NCBI RefSeq assembly: GCF_017161265.1 | Contig: NZ_CP031393.1 | Span: forward strand, 558,001 to 622,000 | DNA: 64,000 nt | Reading direction: 5' to 3' | Origin: Treponema medium | Lineage (GTDB): Bacteria > Spirochaetota > Spirochaetia > Treponematales > Treponemataceae | Shown: piece after piece, positions 8,742-16,566 of the stretch | Position numbering within the stretch: position 1 is the stretch's first letter | Layout: every line of letters starts with the position of its first letter | Program-made: the position numbers and the translations under genes | The notes under the pieces: generated by a model | Told to the model about the DNA's origin: nothing | What the model saw: only the letters and a program-made list of their open reading frames with translations | Databases searched by the model: none

Positions 8742-8828
8742 CGGAGAGAGAGGGATTCGAACCCTCGGTACCCTTCCGGGCACACACGACTTCCAATCGT
8801 GTACCTTCGACCACTCGGACATCTCTCC
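8742..8828 (-). tRNA. tRNA-Ser (anticodon GGA)
   Basis: An 87-nt class II tRNA with acceptor arms GGAGAGA/TCTCTCC, discriminator G, a long variable arm and T-loop TTCGAAT. The anticodon loop reads TTGGAAG with GGA. It is directly followed by the SRP RNA on the same strand. Confidence 0.95.
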
Positions 8829-8922
8829 AAAGTGTTGAAAGCACCTGAAAGTATTGAAATTTTCAAGGTGTTTCGTAAAGTGCATAAAGAAGATGCTTGA
8901 ACGTGCGGCTCCGTTAAAAAAA

Positions 8923-9007
8923 CGGAGAGAGGGGGATTCGAACCCCCGGTACCTTGCGGTACAACGGTTTTCGAGACCGCCCGATTCGACCGCTCTCGCA
9001 TCTCTCC
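8923..9007 (-). tRNA. tRNA-Ser (anticodon CGA)
   Basis: An 85-nt class II serine tRNA with the same GGAGAGA acceptor stem as its neighbour. The anticodon stem CGGTC and loop contain CGA, and a long variable arm is present. It is co-directional with the cluster and about 95 bases upstream of tRNA-Ser(GGA). Confidence 0.95.
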
Positions 9008-9014
9008 AGTAGCA

Positions 9015-9089
9015 TGAGACTAGGCGGGCTCGAACCGCCGACCTTCAGATCCGCAATCTGACGCTCTAATCCAACTGAGCTATAATCTC
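9015..9089 (-). tRNA. tRNA-Arg (anticodon GCG), tandem copy 1
   Basis: The cloverleaf is formed by acceptor GAGATTA/TAGTCTC (one G-T pair), anticodon stem TCAGA/TCTGA with loop TTGCGGA (anticodon GCG, read as Arg), T-loop TTCGAGC and discriminator A. A20 in the D-loop fits arginine identity. It is the last of four tandem copies with a 93-bp period; the encoded tail lacks CCA. Confidence 0.93.
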
Positions 9090-9107
9090 AAAAATAAAAA
9101 TAACCGA

Positions 9108-9182
9108 TGAGACTAGGCGGGCTCGAACCGCCGACCTTCAGATCCGCAATCTGACGCTCTAATCCAACTGAGCTATAATCTC
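9108..9182 (-). tRNA. tRNA-Arg (anticodon GCG), tandem copy 2
   Basis: Identical to copy 1 over all 75 bases and separated from it by an 18-base A/T-rich spacer that recurs between copies 2 and 3. Confidence 0.93.
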
Positions 9183-9200
9183 AAAAATAAAAATAACCGA

Positions 9201-9275
9201 TGAGACTAGGCGGACTTGAACCGCCGACCTTCAGATCCGCAATCTGACGCTCTAATCCAACTGAGCTATAATCTC
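9201..9275 (-). tRNA. tRNA-Arg (anticodon GCG), tandem copy 3
   Basis: Differs from the other three copies at two T-loop positions (TTCAAGT instead of TTCGAGC). Both changes fit the normal T-loop consensus, so the gene should be functional. Confidence 0.93.
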
Positions 9276-9293
9276 AAAAACAAAAATAACCGA

Positions 9294-9368
9294 TGAGACT
9301 AGGCGGGCTCGAACCGCCGACCTTCAGATCCGCAATCTGACGCTCTAATCCAACTGAGCTATAATCTC
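9294..9368 (-). tRNA. tRNA-Arg (anticodon GCG), tandem copy 4
   Basis: Identical in sequence to copies 1 and 2. It is the first of the tandem set in the direction of transcription. Confidence 0.93.
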
Positions 9369-9442
9369 AAATATCCCCGATATGATTTGTCCAATAACGT
9401 ATTTTTATCGTTTAATGCACAATACTATTCGGTTTTATCTTA

Positions 9443-9529
9443 CGGAGCAGGGGGGATTCGAACCCCCGGTACCCGGATGGGTACAACTCCTTAGCAGGGA
9501 GCCCGATTCGGCCACTCTCGCACCGCTCC
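9443..9529 (-). tRNA. tRNA-Ser (anticodon GCT)
   Basis: An 87-nt class II tRNA with acceptor GGAGCGG/CTGCTCC, anticodon loop CTGCTAA (GCT, reading AGC/AGU) and a long variable arm. It belongs to the same leftward cluster. Confidence 0.95.
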
Positions 9530-9597
9530 AAAGTTATTACCTGTCTAAGTTATCGGTTTTATATATGCACGTATAAAGGAACGTGCCGCCTATTTTA

Positions 9598-9682
9598 CGG
9601 AGCAGGGGGGATTCGAACCCCCGGTACCTCGCAGCACAACGGTTTTCAAGACCGCCGCCTTAAACCACTCGGCCACCGCTCC
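9598..9682 (-). tRNA. tRNA-Ser (anticodon TGA)
   Basis: An 85-nt class II tRNA with acceptor GGAGCGG, anticodon loop TTGAAAA (TGA) and a long variable arm. It is the most upstream RNA gene of the leftward cluster, which thereby carries four distinct serine isoacceptors. Confidence 0.95.
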
Positions 9683-9926
9683 ATAATCGGTCTGTATATT
9701 AGCCTAGAATAACGGCGAATGTCAAGACTATCGCTCTAACCGTATCGATTTTTCTATATAATAGTGCATGTAAAGAAATGTGTAATTTTTTTTATTTTTT
9801 TTGCAAAAATACCGTAAATTTCAAGCCATTTTTAAATGAATGCTTTATATAACAGGTACTACAAGATCAAAAGAGACCGGCACCGCAGAGAGCGGCAATT
9901 CGGTACTCTTATTTTAGGAGGCTATT

Positions 9927-10337
9927 ATGCACAATTTGAATTCATTGATCATTGAGGGAAATGTAGTTCGCGACCCCATTGTAAAGGCAACGCCTAAAGG
10001 GACACCGCTCTGTTTGTTTTCCATTGCTTCAAACCGTTTTTTTAAGCAGGAAGATCAAACGACGCAGGAAACTTCATTTTTTGATGTCGAAACATGGGCG
10101 CGCTTGGCAGAACTTTGCGGAGAAAATTGCACGAAAGGCCGTGGCGTGCGGGTTGTCGGACGTTTAAAGCAAGACCGCTGGGTAGGTACCGATGGCAAAC
10201 ACTACAGCAAGATTAAAGTGGTAGCCGAGCACATCGAATTTAAGCCCTTATTCAAAAACGGGAAACAACCTGCCGATGCGTTAGACGACATGCGTAAAGA
10301 AACCGTACCGGAAAAAGAGGTCGTACCTGCTTTCTAA
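9927..10337 (+). CDS. ssb: Single-stranded DNA-binding protein
   Basis: This 136-residue OB-fold protein protects ssDNA during replication and repair. The N-terminal 110 residues follow the SSB pattern (LIIEGNVVRDP, FSIASNRFF, FFDVETWARLAE, GRGVRVVGRLKQDRW). The tail is short and ends VPEKEVVPAF, unlike the acidic DDDIPF-type tip, though a terminal phenylalanine is kept. AGGAGG lies 7 bases before the ATG. It is a single gene on the plus strand between the tRNA cluster and the convergent malic enzyme gene. Confidence 0.93.
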   Translation: MHNLNSLIIEGNVVRDPIVKATPKGTPLCLFSIASNRFFKQEDQTTQETSFFDVETWARLAELCGENCTKGRGVRVVGRLKQDRWVGTDGKHYSKIKVVAEHIEFKPLFKNGKQPADALDDMRKETVPEKEVVPAF

Positions 10338-10342
10338 AAGAA

Positions 10343-10376
10343 CTGCCGATGTTTCCGAATAAGGAAACACCGGCAG
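10343..10376. terminator. Hairpin between convergent ssb and malic enzyme genes
   Basis: The arms CTGCCGATGTTTCC and GGAAACACCGGCAG pair over 14 positions with one A-C mismatch and a 6-base loop. It lies between two convergent stops, where a bidirectional terminator is expected, but no run of T follows on either strand. Termination is therefore only inferred. Confidence 0.45.
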
Positions 10377-10410
10377 ACAGCACGGGCATGCTCCAAAGCC
10401 TCAAAAGCTC

Positions 10411-11910
10411 TTATTTGGTACGCTGATTTTTGATTTGTTCAATCGCGTAATCCATCGCTTGATTAAAAAAGTCTTGCGGCGGTTCTTTGATAAACCCGCT
10501 ATCCATCAGCTGCTGTGTCAGCGCTCTGCTTTCTGCAATCTCGGCCTTAGCCTGTTTAAACGCTTCATCCCATGTAATGGTGATACGGGCAAGACCTTCT
10601 TTTATCGCCTGCATTGCGACATCGGCCGCTTCGACGGCAAAGACATCTTCATCATCCATCTTTACAACGATGTTTTCGGGATCAATGCCTTTTTTTTCCG
10701 AATAGTCGGCAATGGAGTGCGCACAGCGGATAGCCATACCGTCGGAAATCTTCCGTGCACGAACCAACAACGCACCTTTCAAAATTCCGGGGAAGCAGAC
10801 GGAGTTATTGATCTGGTTCGGGAAGTCTCCACGTCCGGTACCGGTAATAAAGGCGCCGGCAGCTTTGGCATCGTGCGGCCAAATTTCGGGGACGGGATTG
10901 GCGCAGGTAAACACGATGGGTTTATCGCCCATAGAGGCAATTTGCTCTTTGGTTACCGTGTTGGGACCCGGTTTGGACAGAGCGATCAGCACGTCGGCGC
11001 CTTTTAGCGCTTCGTTAAAGTCGTTTATCCGGTTGGGGTTCGTCGCTTGACACAGCTCCCACTTGCGGTAATAACGTGTGTCGGCTTTGATGTCTTCCCG
11101 ACCTGCATGGAGCGCACCCTTGGAGTCGCAAATAATCATCTTCGCAGGATCTCCGCCGTCCTGTAGGATGAGACGAGCAATCGTCGTGTTGGAAGCGCCT
11201 GCGCCAAGCAGCACGATGCGGCAGTCTCCAATTTTTTTGCCTGCCAGTTTCAACGCATTCAGCAAACCGGCAAGCGTAATGCAGGCAGTCCCTTGGGCAT
11301 CGTCATGCCAAACGGGAATATCACATTCTTCCCGCAGCGTATCCAGAACTTTAAAGCAATCCGGCTGCTGAATATCTTCCAAATTGACTGCGCCGACGCT
11401 CGGTTCCAGCATCTTCACAAAGTCGATAATCTTATCAGGGCAATGTTTACCGGCAGGAAAGTTGTATTTCTTTTCTTCATTCGGCTTGACGTAAGAATCG
11501 ATGCAGATAGGATAGGCATCAACACCGCCTAAATACTTCATCAGCATACATTTACCTTCCATAACACCAAGTCCGCCGGAAGGAGAACAGTCCCCATCAC
11601 CCAGTACGCGAGTGGAATCGCTGACAACTGCTACAAGGTTTCCTCGATTGGAGAGCATAAAGGAGCTGTCGTGATTATCGCGGATGCCGGTAGAAACGGC
11701 GGATACGCCCGGCGTATACCAAACGTTGAACCAGTTAAATCCGTAAATCCCACATTTGGGAACGGTTTGCAGCTTTCCGCCGTAAAATTCGTGCGTTAAA
11801 AGCGAAAGTTTTTTTAAAAAAAGCGTTTTCGCCGCTGCTTTTTCAGTTTCCGTAAAGTCGGCAGGAAAATGTTCCGTAATAGTCTGTAAATCTTTATTAA
11901 TAGTTTTCAT
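10411..11910 (-). CDS. Malic enzyme (NAD(P)-dependent malate dehydrogenase, decarboxylating)
   Basis: Catalyses malate to pyruvate plus CO2 with NAD(P) reduction, linking dicarboxylate and pyruvate metabolism. The 499-residue protein has the malic N-terminal domain (FNWFNVWYTPGVSAVSTGI, VVSDSTRVLGDGDCSPSGGLGVMEGK split over two motifs), the catalytic region VWHDDAQGTACITLAGLLN, and the NAD-binding domain with IVLLGAGASNTTIAR. The last 40 residues resemble the short bacterial form without a phosphotransacetylase extension. It is monocistronic, convergent with ssb. Confidence 0.93.
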   Translation of the reverse strand: MKTINKDLQTITEHFPADFTETEKAAAKTLFLKKLSLLTHEFYGGKLQTVPKCGIYGFNWFNVWYTPGVSAVSTGIRDNHDSSFMLSNRGNLVAVVSDSTRVLGDGDCSPSGGLGVMEGKCMLMKYLGGVDAYPICIDSYVKPNEEKKYNFPAGKHCPDKIIDFVKMLEPSVGAVNLEDIQQPDCFKVLDTLREECDIPVWHDDAQGTACITLAGLLNALKLAGKKIGDCRIVLLGAGASNTTIARLILQDGGDPAKMIICDSKGALHAGREDIKADTRYYRKWELCQATNPNRINDFNEALKGADVLIALSKPGPNTVTKEQIASMGDKPIVFTCANPVPEIWPHDAKAAGAFITGTGRGDFPNQINNSVCFPGILKGALLVRARKISDGMAIRCAHSIADYSEKKGIDPENIVVKMDDEDVFAVEAADVAMQAIKEGLARITITWDEAFKQAKAEIAESRALTQQLMDSGFIKEPPQDFFNQAMDYAIEQIKNQRTK

Positions 11911-11950
11911 AAGATAAGTGTAGCATGGTTACACTGTCCCTGCAAGCTAT

Positions 11951-12074
11951 CCTTTTGAAATATACGACGCATCTACTACGTCATACGGTAAAAAAGTGTC
12001 CTCAACGTATCATAGATACGCCTGCGGTACTTTTTTGCCGTATTCCTTGTATCTGCATCGTCTATTTCAAAAGG
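11951..12074. repeat. Repeat family III, long nested hairpin (copy 1)
   Basis: CCTTTTGAAATATACGACGC at the left is matched by GCATCGTCTATTTCAAAAGG at the right, an imperfect inverted repeat. Inside it TACGGTAAAAAAGT pairs with ACTTTTTTGCCGTA, and innermost CGTATC pairs with GATACG across a 3-base loop. The whole 124 bases therefore fold into one stem in stages. Further full or partial copies lie at 12100-12193, 28243-28367 and 62661-62725. Confidence 0.75.
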
Positions 12075-12099
12075 CTTACGGAAAGGCTGTACAGTAAAT

Positions 12100-12193
12100 G
12101 CCGCCACTGCAATAAATGCTCGACGTACAACAAGTACGCCTCCGGTTGGAATTTGCTAGGCGCCTTGTATCTGCACCGCCTATTTTCAAAAGG
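12100..12193. repeat. Repeat family III, right-hand part (copy 2)
   Basis: GCAATAAATGCTCGACGTAC through CCTATTTTCAAAAGG matches the inverted copy at 28243-28367 over most of its length, but the left arm is missing. It is followed by CTTACGG, as in other copies, and then directly by a three-hairpin cassette. Confidence 0.65.
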
Positions 12194-12211
12194 CTTACGG
12201 TAAAAGGCTTT

Positions 12212-12306
12212 TCAGAACGGACAGGGATGTCCGTGAAATTGAGCAGCAGCGAGTTTGCCCCGCAAACTCGACGTTGAACAGTGTACACGGAAGTACACTG
12301 TTCAAC
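12212..12306. repeat. Three-hairpin cassette (family II) copy a
   Basis: Three hairpins in a row. First: 12218-12233, arms CGGACA/TGTCCG, loop GGGA. Then AGCAGCAGC and second: 12251-12269, arms GAGTTTGC/GCAAACTC, loop CCC. Third: 12273-12306, a 14-bp perfect stem (left arm GTTGAACAGTGTAC) with loop ACGGAA. The order and linkers match cassettes at 12443, 27941, 28128 (inverted), 45855 and 46164, while stem sequences differ and remain complementary. Confidence 0.8.
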
Positions 12307-12442
12307 AGGCTATTTTCAAAAGGCTTACGGAAAGGTTTTACAGTATATGCCGCTTCTGAAAATACTCAACGTATCAGAACGGACAAGGATGTATAACTGC
12401 TCAACAGGTTGTTTCCAAAAACGTTGGAGGTAAGGATGCACA

Positions 12443-12531
12443 GTAGATGCCGCTGGTTCCATGCAGCAGCGATGTTTTTGCACAGCAAAAACTCGTGTCC
12501 AAGAATTGACAAGGAGGTCAATTCTTGGACA
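12443..12531. repeat. Three-hairpin cassette (family II) copy b
   Basis: The second hairpin at 12474-12492 (arms GTTTTTGC/GCAAAAAC, loop ACA) is preceded by GCAGCAGC. The third at 12496-12531 is a perfect 15-bp stem (left arm TGTCCAAGAATTGAC) with loop AAGGAG. The first hairpin is degenerate. Just upstream, 12381-12394 reads GGACAAGGATGTAT, the same GGA motif without a good stem. Confidence 0.75.
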
Positions 12532-12554
12532 GCGGCAGGGCGGAGGCGGATATC

Positions 12555-12638
12555 CTTCTCCCCGATTAAATTAAACAGGAGAGAGGCTTTGAAGGGCAGC
12601 GGAAAAGCCTCTTTAAGATGAACAGTAGAGGGGAGAAG
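12555..12638. repeat. Nested hairpin of unrecognised type
   Basis: CTTCTCCCC (12555-12563) pairs with GGGGAGAAG (12630-12638), and inside it AGAGGCTTT (12582-12590) pairs with AAAGCCTCT (12604-12612). It is the same two-tier architecture as family I but with unrelated sequence. It lies at the right end of the 0.8-kb gene-free block 11911-12732, in which I see no plausible gene. Confidence 0.6.
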
Positions 12639-12655
12639 ATTGGAGCCGGAGACCG

Positions 12656-12698
12656 TTTTTTGTATCGTGTGCTTCTTTCCTTGCACACGATACAAAAA
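12656..12698. repeat. Perfect 16-bp hairpin downstream of ldh
   Basis: TTTTTGTATCGTGTGC and its exact complement GCACACGATACAAAAA surround a 10-base loop. It lies 35 bases past the ldh stop. No T-run follows the stem on the ldh strand, so it is not a classical terminator, though it could stop transcription or protect the 3' end. Confidence 0.6.
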
Positions 12699-12732
12699 GC
12701 CGCCATAAAATCCTACATAAAAAATATGCTTT

Positions 12733-13680
12733 TTAACAGATAGACAGATATGCGTCGTGAAGTCGCTGTGCGCTGGCTTCAAGCGCTGACTGTTCGTCCT
12801 TGGGAAGTTCGCCTTCGATGATTTTTTCGACACCGTTTCTGCCGACAATGCAGGGAACGCTCAAACAAGCGCCGTGCAAGCCGAATTCTCCGTTTAGAGC
12901 CATCGAGACGGAGAGGATGCTGTGTTCATTCCGCAGAATGGCGCCGGCTATTCTGGTAAGGGCTAAGCCGACGGCAAAATAGGTTGAGCCTTTGTAGTCG
13001 ATGATATGATAGGCGGAATGGCGTACTTCGTCCAAGATTTTTTGCTTATCAAAGTGAATGCCTGAATTGCACGTGCCGTTTCCGCAATATTCATCGATGC
13101 GCCGTCCGGCTATGGTGGTCATCGACCATGCGGCAAATTCGCTGTCACCATGCTCGCCGAGAATGTACCCGTGTATATTACGGGCATCGACGCCGCATTC
13201 TTTGCTGAGTACGTAGCGGAATCGCGCGGTATCCAAGACGGTGCCGGAACCGATAACCCTTCCGCGATCCCAGCCGCTTGCTTCGAGCGCCACCTTTGTA
13301 AGAATATCGACGGGATTGCTCACAAGCAGCATGACGCCTTTGCAGCCGCTTGCGGCGATTTCAGTCGCGATAGTTTTGATGATGGCAGCATTGCGCTTAA
13401 GAAGGTCTATTCTTGTTTCTCCCGACTGCTGTTTTGCACCGGCAGTTATGACGATAATATCGCTGTCGGCATAATCGGTTTGACTGCCGGTGTGGATATC
13501 AACCTGCGGTAAAAACGGCAAGCCGTGGACAAGATCCATCGCCTGCCCTTCTGCAAAGTTTTTATTCATATCGGTTATTGCAATCTCATCGGCAAAACCG
13601 CTTTGAGCCAACGCATACGCAAATGTAGCCCCGACAGAGCCTGCACCGACAATCGTTACTTTCCGTTTTTTTTGATCCAT
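12733..13680 (-). CDS. ldh: L-lactate dehydrogenase
   Basis: Reduces pyruvate to L-lactate with NADH, a fermentative route that regenerates NAD. The 315-residue protein shows the Rossmann motif VTIVGAGSVGATFAYAL, the specificity loop TAGAKQQSGETRIDLL (Q before the substrate-binding Arg, as in LDH rather than MDH), VSNPVDILT and the catalytic GYILGEHGDSEFAAWS with its histidine. GGGAGGG precedes the ATG. It is monocistronic, flanked downstream by the structured repeat block. Confidence 0.96.
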   Translation of the reverse strand: MDQKKRKVTIVGAGSVGATFAYALAQSGFADEIAITDMNKNFAEGQAMDLVHGLPFLPQVDIHTGSQTDYADSDIIVITAGAKQQSGETRIDLLKRNAAIIKTIATEIAASGCKGVMLLVSNPVDILTKVALEASGWDRGRVIGSGTVLDTARFRYVLSKECGVDARNIHGYILGEHGDSEFAAWSMTTIAGRRIDEYCGNGTCNSGIHFDKQKILDEVRHSAYHIIDYKGSTYFAVGLALTRIAGAILRNEHSILSVSMALNGEFGLHGACLSVPCIVGRNGVEKIIEGELPKDEQSALEASAQRLHDAYLSIC

Positions 13681-13943
13681 ATAAAAACCCTCCCTCTATA
13701 ATAATTGAAGTACCGCTTACCAGTCAAAGAAGTATAAGCAGTTCCATGTATCAAGTATTATACACTTTTGGGGAAAGAAATTATAGAGAGCCTAATTGTA
13801 ACTAGATACAGTTCGACAACTGGTAATATCGATGCATAAGTTTTAATGAAAATTGATACCTTATTTTTGCCGATTATGACCGTTTTTCAAGCCATTTTTG
13901 CTTTCGTGACGCATATAGAACATATATTCATGGAGGAGCAAAG

Positions 13944-14825
13944 ATGAATGACACAAAAACACTTACACTGAGAAACGACTACCTATTTAAGCTCTTGCTC
14001 GGTTCGGAAGAGAATAAAGCCTGTTTGCAAGACTTACTTGAATGTATCCTAGACATTCCAACAAGAATTATTGCTGATCTTGAATTGCTGGATAAAGAAC
14101 TTACCAAAGATGCGGTAACCGATAAAACCGGTATTCTTGATGTTAAACTGCGTTTGAAGGATGGAACTGCCATCGACATTGAAATCCAGAACTCTTGGTC
14201 TGCCGAGTTTATTCCACGCACTTTGTTTTATTGGTCTAAAATGTACATTGCAGAATTCAAAGAAGGAGAGCCGTATACTGGGCTTACGAGATGTATTACA
14301 ATCAATCTGGTCTCGCAAGGATTTAATATGAATACTGCGGTTCATTCCGCTTATAGCATACTTGAGCAAAAGAGTTATCAACAACTAACTGATTTACTAG
14401 AGATACACTTTCTTAATCTATCGGCAGCGCAAGCGCTTGATATACAGAAAGAACCTATCGAAAAACAGCAAAAACTGATAAACTGGTTACGGTTTATAGC
14501 GACAGACGATAAGGAGGAGCGAGCTATGCTAGCAATAACCTCACCGGTATTACAAATACTGAATGAGAAAATAGATGTTCTCAGCTTGAATCCTGAGGAA
14601 CGGAAACTATATGAATCGCGGATGAAGCTCAAAAGCGACATTGCGACCATTTCTGAGGTTCAATTCAAATCCGGTCTTAAACGCGGCCTTGCCGAAGGCG
14701 AAGCTCGCGGTTTCCATCAAGCAAATCTCGAAACGGCAAAAAATCTTTTGGGGCTTGGCTTATCAGTTGAAACCATAGCCAAAGCGACAGGGCTTTCTCA
14801 AGCAGAAGTGGAGGCGCTTGCTTGA
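13944..14825 (+). CDS. Rpn-family PD-(D/E)XK nuclease (transposase_31-like)
   Basis: This 293-residue protein opens with LRNDYLFKLLLGSEENKACL, the usual start of the Rpn/PDDEXK_2 family of recombination-promoting nucleases. The nuclease core is visible as GILDVKLRLKDGTAIDIEIQ (D, then ExQ), followed by the RTLFYWSKMY helix. The C-terminus has the repeated short helix motif ATGLSQAEVEALA common in these proteins. GGAGGAG precedes the ATG. Such genes are often multicopy and mobile within genomes; a fragment of a second copy lies at about 15537. The biological role is unknown beyond nuclease activity in E. coli relatives. Confidence 0.88.
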   Translation: MNDTKTLTLRNDYLFKLLLGSEENKACLQDLLECILDIPTRIIADLELLDKELTKDAVTDKTGILDVKLRLKDGTAIDIEIQNSWSAEFIPRTLFYWSKMYIAEFKEGEPYTGLTRCITINLVSQGFNMNTAVHSAYSILEQKSYQQLTDLLEIHFLNLSAAQALDIQKEPIEKQQKLINWLRFIATDDKEERAMLAITSPVLQILNEKIDVLSLNPEERKLYESRMKLKSDIATISEVQFKSGLKRGLAEGEARGFHQANLETAKNLLGLGLSVETIAKATGLSQAEVEALA

Positions 14826-14885
14826 GCAAAGAGAACTTAAAACAATTTTCGTGCTAAAACAAATGCCGTACTTGAAGCTGAGGAA

Positions 14886-15158
14886 TTAATAATCACCTGT
14901 AGTAATAGCTTTTCTTAAAATACTGTTTATTCTCGTCTGATAGCCTTTACCTAAAGACTGGAGTACAGCAAGAATATCCGCATCTATTTTTATAGAAATT
15001 GTTTTTTTAACGGGTGTTACATTCCAATATGCTTCATGCGCCGGTCTAAGCCTTGCAATTTGTTTCTTTGTCAGTTTTGGACTATCCTCATCATACAATA
15101 TAGGATAATTTTTTATTTCTTCCAATCTTTCAGCCGTTAATTTTTTTGAAGTAATCAT
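14886..15158 (-). CDS. brnA: BrnA-type antitoxin
   Basis: This 90-residue protein has the BrnA pattern: an acidic N-terminal segment (PILYDEDSPKLTKKQI) followed by a ribbon-helix-helix DNA-binding region (KKTISIKIDADILAVLQSLGKGYQTRINSILRKAI). It neutralises the upstream BrnT ribonuclease and represses the operon in characterised systems. Its start overlaps the brnT 3' end by 29 bases, the standard arrangement. The pair sits in an accessory region beside an Rpn nuclease gene. Confidence 0.9.
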   Translation of the reverse strand: MITSKKLTAERLEEIKNYPILYDEDSPKLTKKQIARLRPAHEAYWNVTPVKKTISIKIDADILAVLQSLGKGYQTRINSILRKAITTGDY

Positions 15159-15447
15159 AATATGCCTCCCTCAAGTCTTTGTCTGCTTGCCGCGCAGATA
15201 TTAACCGTATTCTGTCTTTCTTTTCAGTAAAAAAGACCAACACTATCAATATTCCGTTCAAATTGCCGATTCCGTAATATCTATCTTCTGTTTCAGAATG
15301 CTCAAAATCATATCCTGTTAAAAAGGCTGGGTCATCAAATACTTCCAATATCTCTTCAAAATCTATTCCATGCTTTTCAATATTAGCAAGATTTTTGTCT
15401 TCGTCCCACTCAAAACGATTATCTTTACTTATAATTGTTTTTCCCAT
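15130..15447 (-). CDS. brnT: BrnT-type ribonuclease toxin
   Basis: This 105-residue protein has the BrnT core FEWDEDKNLANIEKHGIDFEE, then EDRYYGIGNLNGILIVLVFF and RIRLISARQADKDLREAYY. The RLISAR.A..ER-like end matches the RelE-fold BrnT family. It is expected to cleave RNA unless bound by BrnA. The ATG at 15447 has no evident ribosome-binding site. Residues before FEWDE are slightly longer than in minimal family members, so an internal start is possible. Confidence 0.9.
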   Translation of the reverse strand: MGKTIISKDNRFEWDEDKNLANIEKHGIDFEEILEVFDDPAFLTGYDFEHSETEDRYYGIGNLNGILIVLVFFTEKKDRIRLISARQADKDLREAYYDYFKKING

Positions 15448-15536
15448 AAGAAAAATATATATTGATGAGGATATATTGTCAAGGATATTATTAAAAGAAA
15501 ATATTTTTCATTAATAGGATTATCCACCTGCAGAAA

Positions 15537-15597
15537 TCTGCTCAAGCGACAGGGCTTTCGCAACAGTTACCGTTGCAAGTGATATTTGCATAATGCC
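15537..15597 (+). pseudogene. Remnant of an Rpn-family gene 3' end
   Basis: CAAGCGACAGGGCTTTCGCA closely resembles the 3' coding sequence of the intact Rpn gene around 14785, where AAAGCGACAGGGCTTTCTCA encodes KATGLSQ. Here the frame reads QATGLSQQLPLQVIFA and stops. No body of a gene is attached, so this is a short leftover of a lost copy. Confidence 0.45.
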
Positions 15598-15632
15598 CTC
15601 TCTCAAATTTCAATATCACAACTAAATCTAAG

Positions 15633-15666
15633 GAAAACCTCTCAAAATTGAAGTTTTAAGAGGTTC
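15633..15666 (-). terminator. Hairpin at the end of the AT-rich operon
   Basis: On the minus strand AACCTCTTAAAAC pairs with the downstream GAGAGGTT and is followed by TTTTCC. It overlaps the last codons of the frameshifted third gene of the operon, so it probably terminates that transcript. Confidence 0.55.
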
Positions 15667-16080
15667 CTATATCTTTTATTTTTGTAAAATTTTCAATATT
15701 TTTAATAAAATAATATGCAGCATCTTCATCATGTTGATAGAGATTGAATATTAGACAATGGGGAGAACTGATATCTTGCTTAATATCAATATCCAAAAAT
15801 AAGAAATTTTTTATGTCCTTTTCAAGTTCTGAGTACTTTATTTTTGCAAAACAGCCTTCAGGTTTCAAGTTAAAATTATTATTTTGTAAATATTCCTTTA
15901 AATTTTTTAGTGAATCATTTGGAAAAATTCAAATTGATGAACAGACAATTCTTTTTCATCTTCCGGCCTTTTTAAATCAATATTTTTCTTTCTAAGAAAA
16001 AAAGCGCTTGCACAAACTTGATTATCTTGCATCTGCGTTGGTTTGCAATATCTAATAATTGAATCAGTTTCTTTATTCAT
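15656..16080 (-). pseudogene. Frameshifted hypothetical gene, third in AT-rich operon
   Basis: From the ATG at 16080 the frame encodes about 52 residues (including RYCKPTQMQDNQVCASAFFL and RPEDEKELSVHQFEFF) and then stops. Shifting one frame at the A5 run at 15923-15927 restores an open frame that continues as PNDSLKNLKEYLQ and runs to 15656, giving about 141 residues. The ATG overlaps the preceding gene's stop by 8 bases. I do not recognise the family. A homopolymer indel could be a true mutation, phase variation or a sequencing error. Confidence 0.7.
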
Positions 16081-16564
16081 TTATAAGCCGTAAGAATGCA
16101 TCGGAAACTTCTGATATAATACCAGAAACTTTAATCACACATTTGTCCTGTTTTATCCCTGTCAGAGAAATAGTATCATTTGTTTTAAACAGCAACATTA
16201 TAATATTATAATTGTTATAATCTCTCCATTCAAATAATATATTACCTACATTGTCTACACTTACTAAAGGAGTTTTTGTTGTTTTTATATATTTTATAAA
16301 ATGATTTACGGTATTCTTTGATAAATTGAAAATTTCTTTATCCTGATCCTCATCAAGATTATCAAATAAATATTTTAATCTTTCAGAAATTAATTTTCTA
16401 TAAGTTATATATGAGCCTTTCCTTATTGTCTTTTGAGTTTCTCTTTTAACTATTGTGAATTCAAGAAGCTCACTTTCTCTTGTAAAAAATTCTTCAGGTT
16501 TATTAAAATAAGACTTGTATTTTTGAGGAACATAATAATTTGTTTTTAATACATTTCTAAGCAT
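16073..16564 (-). CDS. Hypothetical protein, second gene of AT-rich operon
   Basis: This 163-residue, lysine- and asparagine-rich protein has no signal peptide or membrane segment. Its C-terminal half alternates hydrophobic strands (PLVSVDNVGNILFEW, YNIIMLLFKTNDTISLTGI, CVIKVSGIISEVSDAFLRL), suggesting a small alpha/beta domain. It is nearly contiguous with the 72-residue gene upstream (2 bases apart) and overlaps the next gene by 8 bases, so the three are co-translated. Base composition is clearly more AT-rich than the flanks, consistent with transfer. No family is recognised. Confidence 0.7.
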   Translation of the reverse strand: MLRNVLKTNYYVPQKYKSYFNKPEEFFTRESELLEFTIVKRETQKTIRKGSYITYRKLISERLKYLFDNLDEDQDKEIFNLSKNTVNHFIKYIKTTKTPLVSVDNVGNILFEWRDYNNYNIIMLLFKTNDTISLTGIKQDKCVIKVSGIISEVSDAFLRLINE

Positions 16565-16566
16565 TT

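Noticed and set aside
8657-9001. Minus-strand open frame between metK and the tRNA-Arg cluster
   Set aside because: It runs straight through the SRP RNA and two tRNA-Ser genes, whose structures are unambiguous.
9015-9368. Regularly spaced direct repeats suggesting a CRISPR array
   Set aside because: The repeat unit is a complete tRNA-Arg and the spacers are identical, not unique.
12656-12698. Classical terminator of ldh
   Set aside because: The stem is perfect but T precedes rather than follows it on the gene strand, so it is listed only as a hairpin.
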